This document shows, piece by piece, positions 1-21,693 of a stretch of DNA of 64,000 nucleotides; positions within the stretch are counted from its first letter, which is position 1, and every line of letters begins with the position of its first letter. The stretch comes from Monoplex corrugatus. Lineage: Eukaryota > Mollusca > Gastropoda > Littorinimorpha > Ranellidae. The stretch is taken from NCBI GenBank assembly GCA_030674185.1, contig CM060314.1:24814391-24878390 (forward strand). Reading direction: 5' to 3'. Below the pieces are notes generated by a model. It was not told the DNA's origin and searched no databases. It saw nothing but the letters and a program-made list of their open reading frames with translations. The translations under genes and the position numbers were made by a program.

Positions 1-950
1 ACTCTAGCGTTGGGGAGGCACTGTAGCGAAGTGCACGCTCTTGGCGGACTCTCCGGGGATGTTGCTTTTGAACCGGAGGGCTCAATGTCTCTCCGCCTAC
101 TCCCGGACTTCTTGGCCAAGAACCAGTCGCCAGGTTCTCCTACTCTATCTCCATTCATCCCCTGACGTCTATCCTTGCTCCGGATGACGAAATCTTCTCG
201 GCAGAAGCAGCACCACCTGTTTCTCTCTTACAACGAAAGCTATAAGAAGGCCATTAGCCACGCATCCCCCTCTCGATGGCTGTGAACAGTCATCAAGGAT
301 GCGTATGCCAGGCCGGGCTCAGATTCGGCTGTTTTCTCCCTGAGGCCCCATGAGATTGGAGCATGGGCCTTGTCACTGGCGTTCACTCAGGGCCAGCCCC
401 CTGAGTGTCCTGGACACCACGCATTGGCGTTCTCTGGGCACGTTCATTCCATCCTACCGGCGCAATGTATACCGTCTGCGCGACGATGGATCTAGGGGTA
501 TCGCTTCCGCTGTGGTGGCTCAACACCCCATCTCTGCTGCACGCCCTGACTTGTCTCATTCCTCCAGGCGTTAACCAGGTAAGCCCTCCTTCCGGGTAGT
601 GCTATTCTGCATTAGTGAGCCACGGTATAGTATGTGTAATTAAAAGGAAATTTTCCATCTAAAATTACGTTTTATCTAACATACTTACCGTGGCTCACGC
701 AGAGTCCTTCCCATCCTCCCCGCCTTCCTGGTTCCTTCCGTTCACAGTCAGGGTCTTGGTTTCCTCGAAAAGAGGAAGAGCACATGCGCATGCGCAAGAC
801 ATGGATACTCTCAGAGTTATGGTCCCTTCGGACTTTATTGTTTATGAGGCAGGAATGGCAAATCGTTGCCGCTTATTGCATTAGTGAGCCACGGTAAGTA
901 TGTTAGATTAAACGTAATTTTAGAAGGAAAATTTCCTTTCAACTGTATGG
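1..950 (+). mobile_element. DIRS-like tyrosine-recombinase retrotransposon remnant
   Basis: The first 575 bases keep pieces of a tyrosine-recombinase C-terminus in shifting frames. One frame at about 340-400 reads LRPHEIGAWALSLAF, resembling the R-P-H-E-x-R box of DIRS recombinases but with the Arg replaced by Gly. A second frame at about 405-530 reads WRSLGTFIPSYRRNVYRL. In-frame stops and frame changes show it is dead. Downstream, a module of about 45 bases carrying GTGAGCCACGGTAAGTATG occurs three times in alternating orientation (about 616-655, 656-702 inverted, 870-945), as expected for DIRS terminal and internal complementary repeats. The left end is cut by the window edge. Confidence 0.6.
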
Positions 951-1112
951 TCCAAGTCTTCCCAGTGAGCCCATCACACACTCAATTCTGGGCAGGAGCT
1001 GGTTGTCCAAAAAAAGATTCCACAATGACTTCAACAGGATTGATGGGGTTTGAACCCACAGCCTTCTAGTTGATAGCCTGTTGTGCTAACCACTGCACCA
1101 CTGCAACTAGTT
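948..1112 (-). repeat. tRNA-derived SINE
   Basis: Read on the - strand, 1110-1035 resembles a tRNA promoter: an A-box-like TGGTGCAGTGGTTAG followed about 35 bases later by a B-box-like GGTTCAAACCCC. The body at about 955-1035 (CCATCACACACTCAAT, GGTTGTCCAAAA, CAACAGGATTGATGGG on the + strand) is shared with a second copy near 32465-32580. It is not a functional tRNA gene because no complete cloverleaf or CCA-adjacent acceptor stem is seen. Confidence 0.6.
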
Positions 1113-1261
1113 GAAAAGTTTTTTTGTTTTTTTTAATTAATCATTTGATGGCAAAATCAGGAAACAGTCTCCATGCTGCAGTGATGATAATGTTGATTCT
1201 TATTTGTTTTGACTCGATGATAATGATGGTAGTGATGATCTATAAAATATTTTGAATTCAG

Positions 1262-12750
<11,489 letters not shown>

Positions 12751-13525
12751 TGAGAAATCCAAACGTATGTACCAAAATGATTTTGTGTTTGTAGAGTTGG
12801 TTTGGGTTTTTTTTCAGTCGTGGAGGAGTACAGGTCTGTGCTGGTAGTTTCAGTGTAGTTTTGTTGGCAGTGTTAGCTATGACTGAGCAATCTATGCAGC
12901 AGTGGCTATCTTTACCACAGAGTCCTCGTAGAAAGACTAAACACAGTGTCCTGATAGAAAGACTGAAGCTAGCCTGTGTGGTTGGAGTAGAGAGGAGGAC
13001 TTCTGTGTTAAATCATAAGGAATAATTTGCAAGGAGGGCATGTCATAGAGCACTGGTACCTCATTCTTTGTTACAAAAGCCGGTGCAAATTTTAGAATCA
13101 TTGCTATTTTTAACACAGTTTTCAAAAATCTTTTACTGGCAGTCATTTTACAAATAGTTAGAGAGCTTATGTACAGCAGTTTTAAACCTAAACAATCTTA
13201 AACACAACAGCAAATGTGTATTAAACTTATGGTCTGTGCATTGGTTGCTTTATGGTGATTTTACGAGTGAACCTGTTCACAGAAAAGCAAAATGGTTTGT
13301 AGAAATTAAATTCAGCTTTTTCTTTCAGAGTACAACTAGGTCATGAGAATCATTGCCAGTATTTTGTCAGCACTGCATAATGATGTACCATGCTCTTGAA
13401 AAGAAATGGACTTTTCACCAGCTTTTTTTATATCTGCTTAAAGAAATACTTTGCCTATTCAGTTTAAATCTTCTTGTATGTGACAAGAGGATCGATGTCA
13501 CAACAAAGAGAATGCAAAGTCAGTA
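12751..13525. other. PRMT9 3' UTR / downstream, no gene seen
   Basis: AT-rich sequence with ATTAAA near 13219 but no convincing poly(A) site. Short ORFs here have no recognisable similarity. The 3' UTR end cannot be set from sequence alone. Confidence 0.5.
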
Positions 13526-13702
13526 TCACCCTGTCCACCAAGATCTTGCATTGTCAGCCATGCTTGCAAAGCAAAAAATGTAACTGTTTGACTCCCTCAC
13601 CCTATCAACCAGCTTCCTCCTGCAGGAAGCTGGTGGATAGGTGATGGAGTCAGAGAGTTAAGTTTTTGTAGTTGGTATATAGGGTGTGGGAGTCAAAAGA
13701 TA
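13526..13702. mobile_element. Palindromic TTAA MITE, copy a
   Basis: A diverged member of the hairpin family: long arm (CTTGCATTGTCAGCCATGCT) at left, inner palindrome around CTTCCTCCTGCAGGAAG at about 13610-13630, short arm at right ending GGGAGTCAAAAG. Terminal TTAA sites are mutated. Confidence 0.75.
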
Positions 13703-13754
13703 AAGGTGGGATAAAGAGTTGTCAGACATGCAAAAACCTACTCTCCTTGCTCGG

Positions 13755-15983
13755 TAGATAGGTTTGTATGAATCTGTATGATAGGTTTGTACGAATCTGT
13801 ATGATAGGTTTGTATGAATCTGTATGTGATAGGTTTGTATGAATCTGTGTGTGATAGGTTTGTGTGAATCTGTATGTGATAGATTTGTATGAATCTGTAT
13901 GTGATAGGTTTGTATGAATCTGTATGTGATAGGTTTGTATGAATCTATATGTGATAGGTTTGTACAAATCTGTGTGTGATAGGTTTGTACAAATCTGTAT
14001 GTGATAGGTTTGTATGAATCTGTATGTGATAGGTTTGTATCAATCTGTATGTGATAGGTTTGTATGAATCTGTATGTGGTAGGTTTGTATGAATCTGTAT
14101 GTGATAGGTTTGTGTGAATCTGTATGTGATAAGTTTGTGTGAATCTGTATGTGATAGGTTTGTATCAATCTGTATGTGATAGGTTTGTATGAATCTGTAT
14201 GTGATAGGTTTGTATGAATCTGTATGTGATAGGTTTGTATGAATCTGTATGCGATAGGTTTGTGTGAATCTGTATGTGATAGGTTTGTATGAATCTGTAT
14301 GTGATAGATTTGTATCAATCTGCATGTGATAGGTTTGTATGAATCTGTATGTGATAGGTTTGTATCAATCTGCATGTGATAGGTTTGTATGAATCTATAT
14401 GTGATAGGTTTGTATGAATCTGTATGTGATAGATTTGTATCAATCTGCATGTGATAGGTTTGTATGAATCTATATGTGATAGGTTTGTATGAATCTGTAT
14501 GTGATAGATTTGTATGAATCTGTGTGATAGGTTTGTATGAATCTATGTGATAGTTTGTATAATCTGTATGTGATAGTTTGTATCAATCTGTATGTGATAG
14601 GTTTGTATCAATCTGTATGTGATAGATTTGTATAATCGTTGTGATAGTTGATGAATCTATGATATTTGTATCAATCTGTATGTGATAGATTTGTATGAAT
14701 CTGTATGTGATAGTTTGTATCAATCTGTGAATTGTGATAAGATTTGTATGAATCTGTATGTGATAGATTTGTATGGAATCTGTATGTGATAGGTTTGTAT
14801 GAATCTGTATGTGATAGATTTGTATGAATCTGTATGTGATAGGTTTGTATGAATCTGTATGTGATAGGTTTGTATGAATCTGTATGTGATAGGTTTGTAT
14901 GAATCTGTATGTGAATAGGTTTGTATGAATCTGTATGTGATAGGTTTGTATGAATCTGTATGTGATAGTTTGTATGAATCTGTATGTGATAGGTTTGTAT
15001 GAATCTGTATGTGATAGGTTTGTATGAATCTATATGTGATAGGTTTGTATGAATCTGTATGTGATAGGTTTGTATGAATCTATATGTGATAGGTTTGTAT
15101 GAATCTGTATGTGATAGGTGTGTATGAATCTGTATGTGATAGGTTTGTATGAATCTGTATGTGATTGGTTTGTATGAATCTGTATGTGATAGGTTTGTAT
15201 GAATCTGTATGTGATAGGTTTGTATGAATCTGTATGTGATAGGTTTGTACAAATCTGTGTGTGATAGGTTTGTATGAATCTGTATGTGATAGGTGTGCAT
15301 GAATCTGTGTGTGATAGGTTTGTATGAATCTGTATGTGATAGGTTTGTACAAATCTGTATGTGATAGGTTTGTATGAATCTGTATGCGATAGGTTTGTAT
15401 GAATCTGTGTGTGATAGGTTTGTATGAATCTGTATGTGATAGGTTTGTATGAATCTGTATGTGATAGGTTTGTATGAATCTCTATGTGATAGGTTTGTAT
15501 GAATCTGTATGTGATAGGTTTGTATGAATCTGTATGCAATAGGTTTGTATGAATCTGTATGCAATAGGTTTGTATGAATCTGTATGCGATAGGTTTGTAT
15601 GAATCTGTATGCGATAGGTTTGTATGAATCTGTATGCAATAGGTTTGTATGAATCTGTATGCAATAGGTTTGTATGAATCTGTATGCAATAGGTTTGTAT
15701 GAATCTGTATGCAATAGGTTTGTATGAATCTGTATGCGATAGGTTTGTATGAATCTGTATGCAATAGGTTTGTATGAATCTGTATGTGATAGGTTTATAC
15801 GAATCTGTATGTGATAGGTTTGTTTGAATCTATATGTGATAAATTTGTATGAATCTGTGATAGGTTTATACGAATCTGTATATGATAGGTTTGTATGAAT
15901 CTGTGTGTGATAGGTTTATACGAATCTGTATGTGATGGGTTTGTATGAATCTATATGTGATAGATTTGTATGAATCTTTATGT
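13755..15983 (-). repeat. 25-bp satellite, about 90 copies
   Basis: The unit is GATAGGTTTGTATGAATCTG plus TATGT. Variants cluster by position: GTGATAGG through most of the array, GCAATAGG and GCGATAGG at 15530-15770, GATAGATTTG near 14490-14830. Single-base deletions are concentrated at 14520-14760. Because three units equal 75 bases, the - strand stays open over long stretches and gives a 25-residue peptide repeat (HTDSYKPITYRF...). I regard this as a by-product of the period. No promoter, ATG context or homology supports a gene. It lies 1 kb beyond the PRMT9 stop. Confidence 0.95.
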
Positions 15984-16267
15984 CTAGAGAGGGAGTGCTG
16001 ACAGGAGCTCTAGCCTGCATAAAAAGATGATTAATTACAGGTCATAGTAATCATGATGATAAAAGGACATGTGTGCACAAGTAGAGACAAAGACCTGGCA
16101 AAGAACTGATTAAAGTTCTGTTCAAGATCAGGTGACCTCTAATATTATGTTCTTTTGTTGTATCTATGGATTTTGGTGCTTTTTTTATTTTTTTTTAGGG
16201 TGTGTGACGGTTTGTTGATGTTAGATTTTTGTTTTATTGTTGTTGTTTTTAATGGTATGTTGTTATT

Positions 16268-16269
<2 letters not shown>

Positions 16270-16345
<76 letters not shown>

Positions 16346-16365
16346 TGTGTGTGTGTGTGTGTGTA
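16270..16365 (+). repeat. (GT)n microsatellite
   Basis: About 95 bases of GT with one AT interruption. It is followed at 16452-16528 by a perfect direct duplication of a 38-base unit beginning GTTTGAAAACGAAATGC. Confidence 0.95.
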
Positions 16366-16973
16366 TTGGTTCCTTGATTTTATTTATGGAGTTAGTTTTT
16401 AAAAGATGGTATGCTGTTGTTGATGTGTGTGTGTGTATATCTGTGCATGTGTGTTTGAAAACGAAATGCTTACACTCTCTTTTGATATGTTTGAAAACGA
16501 AATGCTTACACTCTCTTTTGATATGAAGGTGTGTTTTAACTTGTGATTTGTTGTTGTTGTTGTTGTTGTTGATTTGTTAAAAAAAAAAAAAAGAAATGGG
16601 AATGATCTGCCATTTGTTTTGCATTTGAAAATGGATCATTTGCTGTCTTTTAAATTGAGATATGTTTAATCCTTCTCTACTTTATATACAGCATTGTTTC
16701 AGGACATGGGAATCATCCTTTTTTTTCTGTCTGCTATCAACAAGGTCAGGCCACATCTTGCAATGAATGTAGCTGACTTTTTGTCCAGTTCCTGACAGCT
16801 GCCATGAGGTTGGTGATCAGAGGAGTTGCAGTTGGCCGTGTCTCCTGTTGCTCAACTTGGATACAGGAGAGACTGCTGCAACATATGTTCAGCTGTCCGG
16901 TCCTCTTGACCACAGGGGCAAGTTGGTGAAAGCATCAGTTTGATCTTGCGGTTCACAGGTGTGTTAACCCTTT

Positions 16974-17122
16974 GATTCCCACACCCTATCCACCAAGTTA
17001 AAAAACTTAACCCTTTGACTCCCTCACTAGGGTGAGGGAGTCAAAGGGTTGAGTTTGTGCTTTGCTAGCATGGATGATAATGCTGGATGCTGGTAGACAG
17101 GGTGCAGGAGTCAAAGGGTTAA
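16974..17122. mobile_element. Palindromic TTAA MITE, copy b
   Basis: Begins TTAACCCTTTGATTCCC and ends GAGTCAAAGGGTTAA. Short arm left, long arm right (GCTAGCATGGATGATAATGC); the inner palindrome is reduced to about CTCACTAGGGTGAG. Confidence 0.85.
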
Positions 17123-17211
17123 GCTAGTTATTGCTGGTGTAAAGTCTTGTGAGGTCCACTTGCTGTTCTCTGGACAGAAGATGGTATACATTCCTTTTTG
17201 TACCTGGCTTA

Positions 17212-17742
17212 AGGAGTGATTTGATGATGCTCCTCTTTCAGCTGTGGCTAAGAATTGTCTGACATTTATGTTGTCTATCCGTTTGACTTTCTCACCCTAT
17301 CTACTAGTACCCTTCATGGTCATTATTGATAGCAGAACAAAAACTTAAACCTTTGACTCTCTCACCCTATCTATCAACTTCCTGCAGGAAGCCGGTGGAT
17401 ACGATGAGTGAGTGAAAAGGTCAAATTTTTGCAGCTGGCGGATAGGATGCGGGAGTGAAAGGGTTAAGGAGTCATGTGAGGATGCTCCTCTTTTAGTTGT
17501 CGCTAAGAATCGTCTGACATTTACGTCGTCTATCCCTTTGACAACCTCGCCTTATCCACTGCATTGTTATCAATGATAGCAAAGCAAAAATTTAACCCTT
17601 TGACTCCCTCACCCTGTCCACTAGCTTCCTGATAGGGTGAGGGAGTCAGAGGGTTAGGTTTTTGTAACCAGTGGATAGGGTGAGGGAGTTAAAGGGTTAA
17701 GTTTTTGCAGCTGGTGGATAGGGTGCAGGGGTCAAAGGGTTA
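17212..17742. mobile_element. Palindromic TTAA MITEs c and d in a tandem segmental duplication
   Basis: Two MITE copies (about 17279-17467 and 17534-17742) are each preceded by the same flank of about 70 bases containing GATGCTCCTCTTT, GCTAAGAAT and GTCTGACATTTA (17230-17275 and 17478-17530). The flank plus MITE was therefore duplicated as a unit of about 255 bases. In copy d the inner palindrome is followed by an extra GTGGATAGGGTGAGGGAG segment before the short arm. Confidence 0.8.
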
Positions 17743-17744
17743 TT

Positions 17745-18280
17745 TAGCTTCTTACACAACTAGTCTAACCCCCACAGTCATTGCCAGATGTGGCTTGGCC
17801 ATGTGGATTGGCAAATGAAAGAAGAAAACCGAAACAGTTAAAAGGAATCAGTGTTTTCTTTTAATATCTACTTCTGTTAAATGTATTACCATGGAGGTTT
17901 TACAGTAAAGATGCAATCATTTTAAGATATTGTCTTTTTTATTCCAGTCACTCATATGACATGTCACTGTTATTTGTTTGAAAAAATGAGACAATTGAGA
18001 CATTGAAGGCAGTTAGTAAAGCTAATTATGATGTTTATATGAATGTTTCATTGTTTGTTTATGTGTATGTATGTGTGTGTGAAAGAGAGAGACATGGGTG
18101 GGGGGCTTGTGTGCAAACAAATTGTGACTGCAAGAACTTAGCGCTCTTCACTGACCATTGGTTTGTTAGCTGTTTCTCTTTCAAATACTTTTTATAATAC
18201 ACACACATACACAAACACACACACACATACACACACACACACATCAAGTTTGCACTCTTTATTCCATACAGGAATATAAT
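17745..18280. other. Intergenic, no recognisable gene
   Basis: AT-rich sequence with one short CA/ACAT run at 18196-18242. Nothing in it supports a gene or a named repeat. Confidence 0.5.
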
Positions 18281-18284
18281 CTTC

Positions 18285-19000
18285 AAACTCGAGGTTCGGC
18301 GCGAAATGTCACAAAAGGTGCATAGCGTCACAAAAGGTGCGAACACGTACTCCAGATGCGAAACGACCTTCCTTCAAAGGTACGAAATGTCCTTTCTTGA
18401 TAGGTGTGAACCATCATGTGTGAGTCGCGTTGAGGCGCAAATCCTGATCAAAACCTAATTGTCTGTGGTGTAACTCGTGGAGCTTCTGGTTGCAAACAGC
18501 TTGACTTATGATGGCAATCTTACTTCACTGTCTGAAATAAACTCTCTCCCTTAACCTCCCTCCACCTCACTATTCCAACTTAAAAACAAAAAATCTGAAA
18601 TTTTACTTCTCTCACACAATCAACTTATTTTACGTTTGTTTGTTTCATAAGGGCAGAAAAACTAGAGTGAGTGTGTGTGTGTGTGTGCGCGTGCGCGCAT
18701 GCATGCATGTGTGTGTTTTAATAGAGCTAAAGCGCGAAACATCACAAAAGGTGCGTAACGTCATAAAATATAAGAACAGTCACTTACTTAAGGTGCGAGA
18801 CGACTTCTCTCTTACTTCTCTTACACAATCAGCTTGTTTTACGTTTGTCTGTTTTATATGGGCAGACAAACTAGCGTGTGTGTGTGTGTTATGTGTGTGT
18901 ATGTGTGCGTGCACGCATGCATGAATGCGCACGTGTGTTTGTGTGTGCACTTGTATGTGTGTGTGCATGCAGATGTTTGTGTTTTAATAAGATGTGAGTG
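18285..19000. repeat. Diverged direct duplication with GCGCGAAA/CACAAAAGGTGC motifs
   Basis: The block TTACTTCTCTCACACAATCA ... TTTTACGTTTGT ... GGGCAGA-AAACTAG followed by a (GT)n run ending in GTGTTTTAATA occurs at about 18603-18730 and again at about 18812-18990. The linker motif GCGCGAAA-TGTCACAAAAGGTGC occurs near 18300 and 18733. It is an unclassified dispersed or tandem repeat. Confidence 0.55.
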
Positions 19001-19127
19001 TGTAAAAGAAGAAAAAAAAACATATTAGGTTTGAATCTAGGTGAAGAAAAAATGGTGACAACAGAAGGGCGTCCAGGAGTCATGAACTGGATGTGGTCCA
19101 GTCCCACTGGAGCATAAAGACTTTGTG

Positions 19128-19232
19128 GCCAAAACCATTTGTTATGTGTGCTGTATGGCCAAAACCATTTGTTATGTGTGCTGTATGGCCAAAACCATTT
19201 GTTATGTGTGCTGTATGGCCAAAACCCTTGCT
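19128..19232. repeat. 30-bp tandem repeat (about 3.5 copies)
   Basis: The unit GGCCAAAACCATTTGTTATG plus TGTGCTGTAT repeats with almost no divergence. Confidence 0.92.
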
Positions 19233-19550
19233 TGAAGGAGACTTTGTCACCCAGCTGTCCTCAGTTTCTTGCTATTGTTTTGGAAGTGCATGTATTATAT
19301 ACATGATCCCAAATTATGAAAATTATTCATTAGACTTTAGGGAATGCAGGAGGTATCCCCCTCCACCTCCATCCTCCCTGCCCCTCCCGATTTTTTCTAT
19401 TCTATCATTAATATATGACCTGAGTACCCCCATTAGCTGGGTACATGTGGCAGGCCCCTATGCCATGAAAAACGAAGTGTTCTCATGTTTTTCCTTTTTC
19501 ATTTTTCTCTGTGCACTTCCTCTGTTACTTTTTGATTCATAATGAAGCTT

Positions 19551-19680
19551 AAGTTAAATGGTAGACTGTAAGATATGTCTTGTTGAATGCATAGTTAAAT
19601 GGTAGACTGTAAGATATGTCTTGTTGAATGCATAGTTAAATGGTAGACTGTAAGATATGTCTTGTTGAACGCATAGTCAC
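19551..19680. repeat. 41-bp tandem repeat (3 copies)
   Basis: The unit starting AGTTAAATGGTAGACTGTAA repeats three times with one substitution. Confidence 0.92.
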
Positions 19681-19699
19681 AGATGTGTATGCTCTGAAT

Positions 19700-21105
19700 G
19701 TGATTTTAGCTCAGATATGGATCATTGTGATTAGACCTTTTTTTTTTTAAATCAAAGTACTCCTATTCATGTCAGCTATTTTAGAATAAAAATTGAGCTG
19801 TATGATAAATGCTGGATATATTGTTTTTCTTTTGCAATCGGAAGTTGTTTCTAGAAGTGTCTTGCCCTGCCAGGTAAACTGGGTCATTGTAGTCATTTTG
19901 TTTCTTCTTTAAAAAAGATGTTCGTGGCATAACTATCAAATGATTCATTCGTTTACCTTGTGATCCATTTAAACCCAAGTGTCACATTGCACACAAATAC
20001 ACGTTGCATTGCAAGATATGCATTTCAAATTCATAAAGAAAATAAGCACACACACACACACACACACACACAAATAGATATATAAAGTTTATACAAAATT
20101 CTTTTCAGCAACAAAGTTTCATGCATGTGGAAGGCATCTCTCAAATTATAGCTTGTACATTTTTGAAAAATGCAACAAAGTATGTCTTACACAAAACAGA
20201 AAATGTCAACACTTACAGACTTGACAAACATCATCTTGCAAAAAACTGTCAGGATATGTATGGAAGGGGTATCTGTGAGTACACCAATATGCATCAGAAT
20301 TGCGTACACATATTTTTCTGTGTCTTTTGCCTTTGTTTCTTTTCTTTCCTCCTTTGCTAGGCATCTGTCTTGATTGGAATGCAAAACAGGTAGGGCCTAC
20401 CATGTATTATTTGATAGGCACCATGGAATATTTGCCATAGAACTATATCATATGTACATCTGCTTGTTCATTTTCTGTTTGTATTGGTATATTTCTTTGA
20501 TCTGTTTAACATTCACCAAACATAAAAGACTTCAGGGGTTCCTCAGCCTGAATTTTTTTCAGATTTTAAAAAGGGGCTTGTATTTACTAGATCAATTTCT
20601 GTTTGTAAACGATTGTTTGGTTTAAGAGTAGGGATACATTAAGTTACATACTGTTGTAAATGAATGCAAGAGATTTAATTGGAGAATCTAAATTTATTTC
20701 AAATACAATGTAGAAATTCTGTCTTTGGTTTCATAATGAAGACTCTCAGTAATTTGCTTCTGCATACACACACACATGCACACGCCCCCGCGTACGCACA
20801 CACACACACACACACACTTCCTTTCAGTAATCAGGAATAATTCATGAAAGAATGATGTGTTTCTGCACTATGGTCAAGTGCACACATACAACTTATAATC
20901 TGGAATGCCTCATGAAACAATAAAAAATAAAATGCTTTGACATTATAGTTACCTGCACACGTCCAAATCACATACAATAAAAAATAAAATGCTTTGACAT
21001 TATAATTACCTGCACACGTCCAAATCACATACTCTCTAATTTTGATTTTTTTTATACAAAAATGTTCCAGTCAATAAATAGACAAGAGTACATTTCAAAA
21101 TATGA
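19700..21105. other. Intergenic; small repeats only
   Basis: Contains short CA tracts at 20047-20072 and 20767-20818 and a 57-bp direct duplication (AATAAAAAATAAAATGCTTT... at about 20917-20972 and 20974-21030). ORFs of 60-83 codons here show no recognisable similarity. Confidence 0.6.
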
Positions 21106-21693
21106 ATGCTCTCACTTCCTCACTCTATCCATCCACTTCCTGTGGAAAAACTGGTCGATAAGTGTGAAAAAGTGAAAAGGTTAAGACACGGTTCTGCTCT
21201 ATATGCAGGCATATACATGCGTGTATCAAACACAAAAGCACAAATGCATGAACACGTACAATTACACACACACTGACAGAGAAGCTGCTTCTAACAAAAA
21301 CCAGATGATACTAATGCACACCATATTACAGTATACCACTGCTAACGTACGTCATGTTATAGTGTACTACAGGCCACCTGTTATGGAACATATACACCAT
21401 GTTATACAGTATGCCACAAACCACCCCTTAACCCACAAGACACTGCTACCTAAAGCTGAACAGCACTCTTGCCTAAGGCTGCCCTCTTCCTCCATCATAG
21501 TAGACAAGACATTTTCAGCACAAAAGTCCATTGACAGACTGACAAACACAATTCACATGTAAGCCTGAAGATTGGTATGGGGAAATAATAAACATGGTCA
21601 GGATTGAAAAATGATAGCATAATCATACATCTTTATCTTACTTGAGAGAATCTGACAATAGCATCGTTATCTCACAATGAAACCAAAATAAGT

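Noticed and set aside
1035..1110. A tRNA gene on the - strand
   Set aside because: A- and B-box-like motifs are present, but the stems do not close and the body continues into SINE sequence shared with another locus.
13722..15764. ORFs up to 347 codons with a 25-residue HTDSYKPITYRF repeat
   Set aside because: Period of 25 bp (75 bp = 25 codons) keeps a frame open by chance; no promoter, splice or homology evidence and local indels break it.
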